Assembly: GCA_014695255.1 (NCBI GenBank)
Contig: JACJNX010000164.1
Location: 1 to 35,271, forward strand
Source of the DNA: Cyanobacteria bacterium FACHB-63
GTDB lineage: Bacteria > Cyanobacteriota > Cyanobacteriia > Leptolyngbyales > Leptolyngbyaceae
Length of the DNA: 35,271 nucleotides
Direction of reading: 5' to 3'
Under the pieces are notes generated by a model. It saw only the letters and a list, made by a program, of their open reading frames with translations. It had not been told where the DNA came from and searched no databases. Below, in pieces: positions 1 to 7,515 of the stretch. A program made the translations under genes and the position numbers. Positions within the stretch are counted from its first letter, which is position 1; the number at the start of each line of letters is the position of its first letter.

Positions 1-549
1 AGGGCACTGTTGCGGCTTCTGGCGGGACGAAAGGAGCAACCGAGCGCGGTGATTCTCGATAGTCGCACCCTACAGTCCACGGTCGAAAGCGGTCATCGAG
101 CAGGCTATGACGGTGGAAAACGCAAAAAAGGCAGCAAGGTACACATCGCGGTAGATACCTTGGGTCAACTGTTAGCCCTGCACGTCACACCTGCAAACGA
201 GCAAGACCGCCACCAAGTTGAAGTCTTGGTCGAGCAAGTCCAACAGGTCATGGGCGACAGCGTAGAAGTGGCGTTTGTAGACCAAGCCTATACAGGAGAA
301 CAAGCAGTACAAGCGGCAGAACAACAAGGCATTCGATTAGAAGTGGTAAAACTGCCCGAAGCTAAGAAGGGTTTCATCCTGCTGCCGCGTCGGTGGGTCG
401 TGGAACGTTCTTTTGGCCGGATGTCTCGGTTTCGACGATTAGCACGAGACTATGAGCGATTAGCCGAAACATTAGCGGGCTTCCACCTGATTGCGTTTGC
501 AATGTTGATGGTCAAACAGTTTGTCGAACTCCGATTTCAAAGTGCATAA
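1..549 (+). CDS. IS5-family transposase, C-terminal part (cut by window edge)
   Basis: The reading frame is open to the first base, so the 5' part lies outside the window. What remains is most of a DDE transposase (DDE_Tnp_1 type), the enzyme that cuts and joins the ends of its own insertion sequence. The three acidic catalytic sites are visible in order: the D of ILDSRT, the D of FVDQAYTGE, and the E of VVERSFGRM. The last is followed by the FRRLARDYE pattern typical of IS5-family C-termini. The stop is at 547-549 and the right end of the element should lie within the next few tens of bases, but I could not define its terminal repeat without the left end. It sits directly before a truncated eCIS-like gene end, so its insertion may have broken that locus. 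Confidence 0.85.
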   Translation, partial: RALLRLLAGRKEQPSAVILDSRTLQSTVESGHRAGYDGGKRKKGSKVHIAVDTLGQLLALHVTPANEQDRHQVEVLVEQVQQVMGDSVEVAFVDQAYTGEQAVQAAEQQGIRLEVVKLPEAKKGFILLPRRWVVERSFGRMSRFRRLARDYERLAETLAGFHLIAFAMLMVKQFVELRFQSA

Positions 550-693
550 CACCCTCTAGACGGAAAAGGGCTGATCTCAGCGAAGCTAGCTGGGGCCAGC
601 TTTGGGTTCGCGATCGATTGCCAATGTCTTTAAGATCTGCGATCGTAGTTCTCTACCCCTTTACGATTACGTCAAAGCTTAAACGATCGATAA

Positions 694-948
694 TCTGCGA
701 TCGTTCGATTTAGTCCTGCGGGTGAAGCCGAGAATTTCGTCTTACTGTTGTGGGGGAGTGAGAGCGATCGTACCGAACTACAAACCCTAAAGCTTGAATC
801 CCCCCAAGCTGAGACGGAGACTTTAAGAGTTCCGCTTAAGGAGATTCGATCGGGTTTGTATTGGATTCAGCTCCAGATTGATGGGGCTGTGAGCATTGTG
901 AAGGAAGCGGAGGGAGGTCGATTTCTAAGTGTGGAGATCTTCTCTTAA
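694..948 (+). pseudogene. Possible DUF4255/Pvc16-like C-terminal remnant
   Basis: After a stop at 691-693 the frame is open to 948 and encodes about 84 residues. They include LLLWGSESDR, a Pro/Glu-rich linker, then LRVPLKEIRSGLYWIQLQID and a final FLSVEIFS. The pattern of VLLL, then a loop, then a 'xxxI(R/A)xGxYxxxxQxDGA' segment recalls the C-terminal beta domain of DUF4255 (Pvc16-like) cap/baseplate-associated proteins of contractile injection systems. That resemblance is from memory and is moderate. There is no good start codon or N-terminal domain, and an IS5 transposase lies immediately upstream, so I read it as the tail of a gene truncated by transposition. It converges on the HEAT-repeat-like gene, with 65 bases between the stops. 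Confidence 0.45.
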
Positions 949-1013
949 CAACACCTGCGTGCCTAGCAGAAACCACGAAAGGCACTTTATAGAATTAGCG
1001 AGCGCAATCATGG

Positions 1014-1640
1014 TCAGCAGTTTCCTGGAAGCAACTGTATTGCCAAGTCTCGAATTACAGGCTCTGAGTCATTATCTGCAATGCTCTGGAGTTGTTGCTG
1101 TGACAAGCAGTTAAGTTGACCTGCCGCTTGCAGGACGTGATAGCGAACTTCGCGGTCTGGGTGATAAATCATCTTGAGAAGTAATGGACAGCAGGATTGA
1201 TCGCCACGGGTCATCAAACCGTCTGCCGCTGCAATCATTGTCTTGTTAGAGTGAGATTGAGTTAATCCCCGAATCAGAGCATTCATTGCTGTGGGGAGGG
1301 GGTGCTGTGCCAGAGCTTCCCCTGCGCTAAGACTGAGGGCTTCAGAAGCCGTTTGCATGACCTTCTCTAGAACAGGGATACTTTCTGAACGACCGAAATA
1401 AGGTAATGCCATAACCACGGGGGTCAAATAAGTTCCAGTATCCACCTGCTCAAGAAGGGCTAGCAGTTTGGGATGAGCATCATCGGCATGATCAAGCAAA
1501 TACTGTAAGGCACGGTCTCGATCTCGCCGGTTTCCAGAGTTGCCGTAGGGCGCGAGCAGACATTGAATTGCGGTGTCTAATTTAGCGGGGTCTGATTTAT
1601 GAGATTGTTCCTGATTACGAGTCCTATCATCTGGCAGCAT
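1014..1640 (-). CDS. HEAT-repeat-like protein, candidate immunity partner of the DUF4157 effector
   Basis: A 208-residue soluble protein with no signal peptide or membrane segment. From about residue 35 it is all helical and fits degenerate HEAT/PBS-lyase-type repeats of about 30 residues, for example the stretches around RALQYLLDHADD, PVLEKVMQTASEALSLSAGE, LLLKMIYHPDREVRYHVLQA and SEPVIRDLAIQLLP. HEAT proteins are protein-binding scaffolds. The gene starts 33 bases after the stop of the 1203-residue DUF4157 protein on the same strand, so the two are probably co-transcribed. Small HEAT proteins directly behind a toxin gene occur as immunity proteins in polymorphic toxin systems; that role here is inference from position. 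It could equally be an accessory subunit of the ATPase/effector operon. Start chosen: ATG at 1640, the only one giving the full repeat array. Confidence 0.7.
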   Translation of the reverse strand: MLPDDRTRNQEQSHKSDPAKLDTAIQCLLAPYGNSGNRRDRDRALQYLLDHADDAHPKLLALLEQVDTGTYLTPVVMALPYFGRSESIPVLEKVMQTASEALSLSAGEALAQHPLPTAMNALIRGLTQSHSNKTMIAAADGLMTRGDQSCCPLLLKMIYHPDREVRYHVLQAAGQLNCLSQQQLQSIADNDSEPVIRDLAIQLLPGNC

Positions 1641-1673
1641 AAGTTTTTACAGAGGTAGAAAAGAACAGCAGGG

Positions 1674-4600
1674 CTATGCCAGGATGTTAGTAGCTTCAGC
1701 AGAAGAGAATTTTTTCCGAATCACCTCTGCAAACGCATCGAGCGCTATCTTCTCAATGCGAGGGTCCTGGCTAAATCGCTTGTAAAGTCCGCGCATTAAA
1801 TTGACTGCAAGGGATGGTTCCCACTCTGCTTTAATTTGATCGATTTGCCATCCTACTGCCTCTCTAGGGTCATAGTTCGATCCTGCAACTTTTTTGTGCT
1901 TTGCTGCATCTTTAGTAGAAGTTTGAGTCCAATAAGGCAGTTCTCGCAGTAGAGAGTAAATTTCGGAGGTGTGATATCCGTAAGATGCCCCTTCTTGCGC
2001 TGGATCGGATGTATAGCCAGGAATTTTAGCGCCTGCTTGCTGAAACAGCGTTAGTTGATAGTTTCCAGTCCGGGAATCAAATTCTGGATGACCAAATAAT
2101 TCATGCACAACTGTGCTGAGGGCATAGGCTGGATTAACCTCAACTGCTTCCACAAACTCAAATCCAACTTCCGCGATCCCAGGCCCTCCCGCCTGTGCAA
2201 ACGCCCCCGGAGCATTTTGATCAATTTCATGAAACGCCAGCTTCAAATTAGAGGCTGTTAGTTTGAGTTCTGGGTGAGTCTTTGCTGTGTAATCTACAAT
2301 CGCTTTAATCGCTTTATTTCCTCTGTCAGTCCATTTTATTTGCTCAGTCGGGGAAAGCTTCTCCCAGCGAGTCTTTGCCATGGGATGATGGAAAGATTTT
2401 TCTGACTCGCTCGCTTTTCGCGCTTCTTCAATTTGAGCGGCTGTAGCAGGAGCACCTCCCGTTTTCTGCTCGGCTGCTTTTTTATTTTCGTCGTAAACGA
2501 ACTTTGCTTCCAGGGCTGCCATCTGCTCATCGGTTTTACCGCTGGAAGCACGTGTTTCAAATTCTTCTACCCATTGCAGCAGCTCTTGCAGAGCATCTTT
2601 GTAGGTTCCTGCTGCATCTGCGGCAGGTAGGGCTTTTAAGACAGCCGTGATGGCACCTTTAGGATAAGCAAAATCAAATGCAGTTCGGCGATCCGCTGGA
2701 GACAGTTTCTGATAGGCATCCAATACCTTTTTCGCCCCAGCAGGCGTGGAAAGGGCGGGATCAGCAAAGATTGTTGCTACAGGTAGGATTTCATCAATCA
2801 GGCGAGTCACTTGCTGGGGCCAGCCGGGCATCGCCTCAAGTGCGCCTTGCTTGAGTGCTTCTAATTCGGTTTTTCCTAACGTCCTTAATCGAGTCCGAAT
2901 ATCAGTTTCATTAAAACCGTTCAGAAATTTAGCAGCTTCCTGCCAGTTGCCCTGTTTTCTGGCATTTTCGTAATTCGAATCCAGATAAGCCGGTCTAGTT
3001 AGTTCAGCAACCTGAGAACCTGCTCCTACCTTTGGATGGTCTAACGCCCCTTGATGAATTGCTCCAATCTCACCTCGACTCCGTTTAGCCAAACGGTCAA
3101 GAATATCCTGTCTATTAAATGTGTTTAGAAATGCAGCAGCTTCTGTCCATTGTTTATTTTTAAGCGCATTTTCATAGTCTTCGTTTAATTTCTTAACCCG
3201 CTCTGCTTCAGGTAAATCGTCCTTCTGAATACACTGACTCACAGAACTAATTGCATCAGGCAAACGCTGAATACGAGCGTTAGGAACTGTCTGTTGCACT
3301 ACATGAGTGAGTTCATGGGCGGTTAATTCATCCTTTGAAGGAACCTTTCCGACACCAAAATAAATATCCTGTCTGTGTGCAAATGCCTGAGCGCTTAGCT
3401 CTCGGTTCATTTGCACTACTTCGCTATCCGTATGCGCCCGTACCTGGCTAAAATCTGCTCCAAAGCGAGGCTCCATGAACGCTCGCGCCACTTCACCTCC
3501 GAGCGATCGCTGCTCTGAATCTGCATTAGCATCAGCAGTTTCGACTTGATGAATTGTTTCGCTATTTCGCTGAATCACTGTTGAGTCTATTTGACGCATG
3601 AGTGGTTTATCTTCTTCCTCATAGGCAGCACACTGGCGTTGCTCTGGCGATCGCATGACCTGATTTGCCACCTTTTCTGCTTCTTGCTCAAAATTGTCTG
3701 AAGGATCGCTAATCGAAACTCCAGCCGAGATTTGTGTTCCTGCAACGGCTCCGTTCGCCTGCTGTACTGTATGCACCACTTCATGAGCAATGAGATGCTG
3801 CCCCGTATTAGAAGTCGGGTTGTAGCTGCCGGAACTGAAGAAAATATTCTGTCCGGTTGTAAATGCGATCGCATTCACTGACCTCGACAGTCGATCGGCT
3901 TCACTGTCCGTATGAATCCGCACACTGGACAGATCGGCTCCTAAATGCTGCTCTAAATGCTGCTGAACCCCTTCATCCAGCTTGCTGCCACTTCCAGATT
4001 TGGCTTGAATGCGCTCGGCGATCGCGTCTCCCACTTCCATTGCCTCTCCATTCTCCTGCCGCTGAATCGGGAAGGGTTGAGGCTGTGGAGGAGCGCCGAT
4101 CGCACTCGGAGAAGATGCACCAAAACCGAACATCGGCGGCAGTAATCTTCCGACATCAAGGTGCATTCCTATCATCAGATTATTGCTGCCTGTGTTCAGT
4201 TCTAGGTGCAGCCAGTTCACACCCGGAACAGGTAATACTCTTCCGTTTAGTTGGTCTAAGGCAAAGCGTCGAGCCGCTGGATTCGCTAGAATTCCAGCAA
4301 TTGCGCCCGCACCAATTACAACCGATGTACTCACAAACCCAATTTGCTCCCCTCTGTTGAGCCGCGACCAGTCTTGAGCAAAGCGACCCATCGTTAGAGT
4401 TTGTAGCGATACGAGTCCGCTTTTGATTTCTGGAACGGCTACCAGCGCTCGTACAAAATCGCCTGCCGTGCCTGTTCGGGGGGACGCAGGAGATTCCGCA
4501 GTTGAGGGCGGATCAGGTTGTTGAGGGGCTGCCTGTCTGAGAATGAGCGATTGGGCAAGCGGAGTCGCCCGTTTTGCGTAGACAGTTGAAGGGGTGCTTT

Positions 4601-5285
4601 CTGATAAGTTGGAAGCATCGTCTGAATCTGGCATTCCACTTAAATCGATTTGACCGAAAGCCGCTTGAATCGCTTCGGGAACTAATTGTTGATCTAACTG
4701 TTGCTCTAGTTGCTGAGCGATCGCTTGCATTTGTGGATCAGGCGCAGTTGCTTCTTGATCGGGAGCCGAGGAGGCATCCGCCTCTTCTCGCTGAACAACC
4801 GTTGGATCTACTTGACGCATGAGTTGCTCATCTTCTTCGCAGGCAGCACATTTGCGCTGTATCTCTGATGGAAAAAGAGAGATTGCAGGTCGGGCTTGCG
4901 GCAAGACAGAAACTTTACTGAAATCGTGACCAGGAAATTGCTTTATGGAAGAAGACACATCGCCAGCAGTTGCCGATCGCATCACTCGATTGACTCGATT
5001 CGATCGCGGTTTAACTAGATCATCAGGTTGACTGACGGATAGATGAGGCAGGAGCGGAATTTGACTAAAGTCGTGCCCAATAAGCCCAAGAAATTGAGAT
5101 TGAGATTGAGTGGTTTGAGGAGATAATTCTAGACCGGGATCGGTCGATCGCTGAATATCAGGCGAAACTTCAGTCGTTGAAACCGTTGAATGTTCTGAGT
5201 TCTGGGTCACGGGCGTAAAAATCGACTGCGATGGATCGGTCGATTGCCCATTGAGCTTCCGTTGTGTTTCGATACGATCGCTCAT
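1674..5285 (-). CDS. Large eCIS-type DUF4157 protein with two DUF4157 domains and a C-terminal HExxGH metallopeptidase-like domain
   Basis: 1203 residues. The N-terminus (1-150) is low complexity and carries two related motifs, IGHDFSQIPLLPHL (about 69-82) and FPGHDFSKVSVLP (about 117-129), then IQRKCAACEED. Residues about 435-510 form a DUF4157 domain (SSVRIHTDSEA, then zinc-binding HEVVH at 501-505). A second module follows: EQEAEKVANQVMR, QCAAYEEED, and a second DUF4157 domain (FSQVRAHTDSE, HELTH at 657-661). Two roughly 45-residue repeats (704-748 and 772-817) share Y-E-N-A-(L/R)-K, W-x-E-A-A-x-F-L-N and Q-G-A-L. The C-terminus contains HELFGH at 1061-1066, an HExxGH motif as in M49 peptidases, with E1108 in SEIYSLLRE as a possible third ligand. 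DUF4157 proteins are widespread cargo or toxin candidates of contractile injection systems; the substrate is unknown. The gene follows the AAA+ ATPase gene by 86 bases on the same strand. Confidence 0.85.
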   Translation of the reverse strand: MSDRIETQRKLNGQSTDPSQSIFTPVTQNSEHSTVSTTEVSPDIQRSTDPGLELSPQTTQSQSQFLGLIGHDFSQIPLLPHLSVSQPDDLVKPRSNRVNRVMRSATAGDVSSSIKQFPGHDFSKVSVLPQARPAISLFPSEIQRKCAACEEDEQLMRQVDPTVVQREEADASSAPDQEATAPDPQMQAIAQQLEQQLDQQLVPEAIQAAFGQIDLSGMPDSDDASNLSESTPSTVYAKRATPLAQSLILRQAAPQQPDPPSTAESPASPRTGTAGDFVRALVAVPEIKSGLVSLQTLTMGRFAQDWSRLNRGEQIGFVSTSVVIGAGAIAGILANPAARRFALDQLNGRVLPVPGVNWLHLELNTGSNNLMIGMHLDVGRLLPPMFGFGASSPSAIGAPPQPQPFPIQRQENGEAMEVGDAIAERIQAKSGSGSKLDEGVQQHLEQHLGADLSSVRIHTDSEADRLSRSVNAIAFTTGQNIFFSSGSYNPTSNTGQHLIAHEVVHTVQQANGAVAGTQISAGVSISDPSDNFEQEAEKVANQVMRSPEQRQCAAYEEEDKPLMRQIDSTVIQRNSETIHQVETADANADSEQRSLGGEVARAFMEPRFGADFSQVRAHTDSEVVQMNRELSAQAFAHRQDIYFGVGKVPSKDELTAHELTHVVQQTVPNARIQRLPDAISSVSQCIQKDDLPEAERVKKLNEDYENALKNKQWTEAAAFLNTFNRQDILDRLAKRSRGEIGAIHQGALDHPKVGAGSQVAELTRPAYLDSNYENARKQGNWQEAAKFLNGFNETDIRTRLRTLGKTELEALKQGALEAMPGWPQQVTRLIDEILPVATIFADPALSTPAGAKKVLDAYQKLSPADRRTAFDFAYPKGAITAVLKALPAADAAGTYKDALQELLQWVEEFETRASSGKTDEQMAALEAKFVYDENKKAAEQKTGGAPATAAQIEEARKASESEKSFHHPMAKTRWEKLSPTEQIKWTDRGNKAIKAIVDYTAKTHPELKLTASNLKLAFHEIDQNAPGAFAQAGGPGIAEVGFEFVEAVEVNPAYALSTVVHELFGHPEFDSRTGNYQLTLFQQAGAKIPGYTSDPAQEGASYGYHTSEIYSLLRELPYWTQTSTKDAAKHKKVAGSNYDPREAVGWQIDQIKAEWEPSLAVNLMRGLYKRFSQDPRIEKIALDAFAEVIRKKFSSAEATNILA

Positions 5286-5348
5286 GCTACTAAACCACAG
5301 TGCTGAAGCGGTATCTTCCGACCATACTATTTGGCTCAGTAAAAAAGA

Positions 5349-5364
5349 TTAGACGGAAGTCTAG
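5349..5364 (-). promoter_or_regulatory. Small hairpin between ATPase and DUF4157 genes, conserved in the second cassette
   Basis: The plus strand reads TAGAC-GGAA-GTCTA, a perfect 5-bp stem with a 4-base loop, starting 8 bases beyond the ATPase stop codon and about 65 bases before the DUF4157 start. The relic cassette has the same stem with loop GAAA at 30045-30058, again 3 bases beyond the ATPase-type stop. Preservation in both copies, while the rest of the intergenic DNA has diverged, suggests a role such as mRNA processing, attenuation or translational tuning. The stem is short and there is no T-run, so it is not a convincing terminator. Confidence 0.35.
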
Positions 5365-5371
5365 TTTAGTT

Positions 5372-7327
5372 TTATATCCATTCTGCAACTTCGGATTCTG
5401 TCAGGTTCTTTTCTAGCTTGGCGTATTCTGTTTTCGCGGCTTGTAAGAGATGCTTCATTTGTACAGGTTCACGCATGTCCGCAGCCAGAAACGCAGCATT
5501 CAAGGCAATATTGCGAATGTTCCCACCTGCAATGTTAAGTTTGGCTAATTTGAGGGCATCAAGTTCCTGAGTCGGTGTCGTAGATGGGAAAATCCGTCGC
5601 CAAATCTCAGCGCGCTGTGTGGAATCTGGAAAAGGAAATTGCACGACAAATCGAATCCGACGCAGGAAAGCAGAATCGAGTGAGCTTTTAAGATTAGTAG
5701 TTAGAACCGCAAGACCGGGATAGCATTCCATACGTTGCAGTAAGTAGCTGACTTCGATGTTGGCATAGCGATCGCGGCTATCTTTCACTTCACTGCGTTT
5801 CCCAAACAGCGCATCTGCCTCATCAAACAAGAGAATTACGCCCCCATCTTCAGCAGCATCAAATACTCGTCGTAAGTTCTTCTCAGTTTCACCGATGTAC
5901 TTACTCACGACCGAAGAGAGATCGACTCGATAGAGATCGAGTTGTAATTCGTGTGCAAGCACTTCGGCGGCTAATGTTTTTCCGGTTCCACTGGCTCCCG
6001 CAAACAGTGCACTAATACCGAGTCCTCGACTGCCTTTTGCGCCAAATCCCCATGTTTCATAAACCGTCGATCGCTGACGAACATGAGCAGCAGCTTCTTT
6101 CAAAATCAAGGTTTGTGCTTCAGGTAAGACGAGATCGTCCCAGTCGGCTCTGGGTTCAATCCGTTGTGCCAGTTCATCTAAACGAGGACGGGCTTGGACT
6201 CGGCAAGCCTCCCAAAGCGTGCTGAAGTCTGATTTCTTTAAACTGGAACACACATTGCGAATGGTTGCGGTATTGAGATTAAACTGAGACACCAGCGTTT
6301 GAAGTTGTTCAGACGACATCTGGTTCGAGAGTGATCGCTGCCAAATGATTCGCTGTTCTGCGATCGTCGGTTTTTCCACTTCAAAATTGACGACCGTTCG
6401 CTGTGGTAATCGTAAGCGATCGCGACTGGAAATAAATAAGAGCGTTGGAGTGCGTTCAATAAAATGGGTGAGACGGTTTAGATACGCAGGCTCAGGGCTT
6501 TCTAACTCATTACAGTCGAATAATAGAACATTTGCATTCAGTCGCGTTTCGCGTTTCCACAATCGGCAGAATTGATCGAGATCGGTCGGACTCGAAGGCA
6601 CAGTTTGAGCGCTCATGATCCAGAGATTCAGATTTAAGCGATCGCAAACGACTGTCGCCAAATAATGTTTTGCTGTAGTTTCCGAACCGCAGAGTTGAAT
6701 CACAGGCGGATCAGGGGACATTAGCGCTTCGGAGAGCACTGTCGCGATCGCATCGGCGAATTGAGCTTGAGACGGCACCAGTTCGTCTGATTTCCAAGCT
6801 CGATTCACTAGTCCGAACAGTCGTGCATCGAGATACTGACTACCAACTAAGTGATGTAGAATTCGCTCATCAATTCGCAGCGGACTGAGCGTGATGGTGT
6901 TGCCTTGCCCGACTTCAATCAATCGGTGATAGCGCAACGGAGCAGCCGGAGTCAGCGCACTCCAGTGAGAATTCGAGAAACTCGTCAACGCTAGACTAAA
7001 TGTTGGATAAGCGCGTTGGGGATCACCGTGAATCGCTACAAAAAGCTGAGAAAAGCGGCTATCGAGTTCCATTCCCGCACACATCAGAAGCAGGTCTCGC
7101 TCGAACGAAGATAGCTCAAACAGGCGCGTGAGTTGATCTAGAGCAGATGGCGCAGGTAAAGCAGCTTGAGCATCGTGTAAAGACTGATGGAGTTGTGTTG
7201 AGTCTTGTATCCATTCAGTCAAACCGAACCGCTCCGCGAGCGTATGTTGAATTTGCGCGATCGCAACACTCAAATAGCGTTGATTAGCAAGTAACCAGGA
7301 ATCAGTGGCAAGCATGAAAGAAGTCAT
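5372..7327 (-). CDS. AAA+ ATPase of contractile injection system type (Pvc15-like)
   Basis: 651 residues. The C-terminal half is a standard AAA+ module: Walker A GASGTGKT at 444-451, Walker B ILLFDEAD around 498-505, sensor-1 TTN at 543-545 and an arginine-finger-like FLRRIRF at 554-560, followed by the helical lid. The N-terminal half holds a second, degenerate AAA-like domain, with GSETTAKH in place of Walker A (about 214-221) and VLLFDCNEL around 267-275. Two-domain ATPases of this kind accompany eCIS gene clusters, where they are thought to act in assembly or cargo handling rather than contraction. The gene lies directly upstream of the DUF4157 effector and its C-terminus is duplicated as a relic at 30062-30184. 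Start: ATG at 7327; an ATG four codons later is also possible. Confidence 0.85.
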   Translation of the reverse strand: MTSFMLATDSWLLANQRYLSVAIAQIQHTLAERFGLTEWIQDSTQLHQSLHDAQAALPAPSALDQLTRLFELSSFERDLLLMCAGMELDSRFSQLFVAIHGDPQRAYPTFSLALTSFSNSHWSALTPAAPLRYHRLIEVGQGNTITLSPLRIDERILHHLVGSQYLDARLFGLVNRAWKSDELVPSQAQFADAIATVLSEALMSPDPPVIQLCGSETTAKHYLATVVCDRLNLNLWIMSAQTVPSSPTDLDQFCRLWKRETRLNANVLLFDCNELESPEPAYLNRLTHFIERTPTLLFISSRDRLRLPQRTVVNFEVEKPTIAEQRIIWQRSLSNQMSSEQLQTLVSQFNLNTATIRNVCSSLKKSDFSTLWEACRVQARPRLDELAQRIEPRADWDDLVLPEAQTLILKEAAAHVRQRSTVYETWGFGAKGSRGLGISALFAGASGTGKTLAAEVLAHELQLDLYRVDLSSVVSKYIGETEKNLRRVFDAAEDGGVILLFDEADALFGKRSEVKDSRDRYANIEVSYLLQRMECYPGLAVLTTNLKSSLDSAFLRRIRFVVQFPFPDSTQRAEIWRRIFPSTTPTQELDALKLAKLNIAGGNIRNIALNAAFLAADMREPVQMKHLLQAAKTEYAKLEKNLTESEVAEWI

Positions 7328-7515
7328 TTTTGACTTTTGTTGTATCTAGAATTCTGGCAATTGACGAGTAAACGACACCAAACGTTAATGTTTCGTATGC
7401 TTGATTATATAAAATACGAAGTGCGATCGCACTATGATAAGTTCAACATCAGGATAGCTTGGTCTTTGTAGCAACGAAAACGGTTTCAAGCAGATTTCAT
7501 TCTTTTCTAAAACGT
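7328..7515. promoter_or_regulatory. Divergent promoter region with HIP1 palindrome
   Basis: This 188-base gap separates the divergent ATPase and FHA-ABC genes and should hold both promoters. It is AT-rich. A TATAAT on the minus strand (7404-7409) is a plausible -10 box for the ATPase operon, and TATGAT on the plus strand (7433-7438) could serve the ABC gene, but I see no well-placed -35 box for either. A 14-bp perfect palindrome, AGTGCGATCGCACT (7420-7433), centred on the HIP1 octamer lies between them. Assignments of promoter boxes are weak. Confidence 0.35.

Noticed and set aside
3863-4360. Plus-strand 165-codon open frame inside the 1203-residue DUF4157 gene
   Set aside because: It lies antisense to a region with clear DUF4157 motifs (HEVVH), is rich in Leu/Arg/Ser as expected from reverse reading, and has no recognisable domain.
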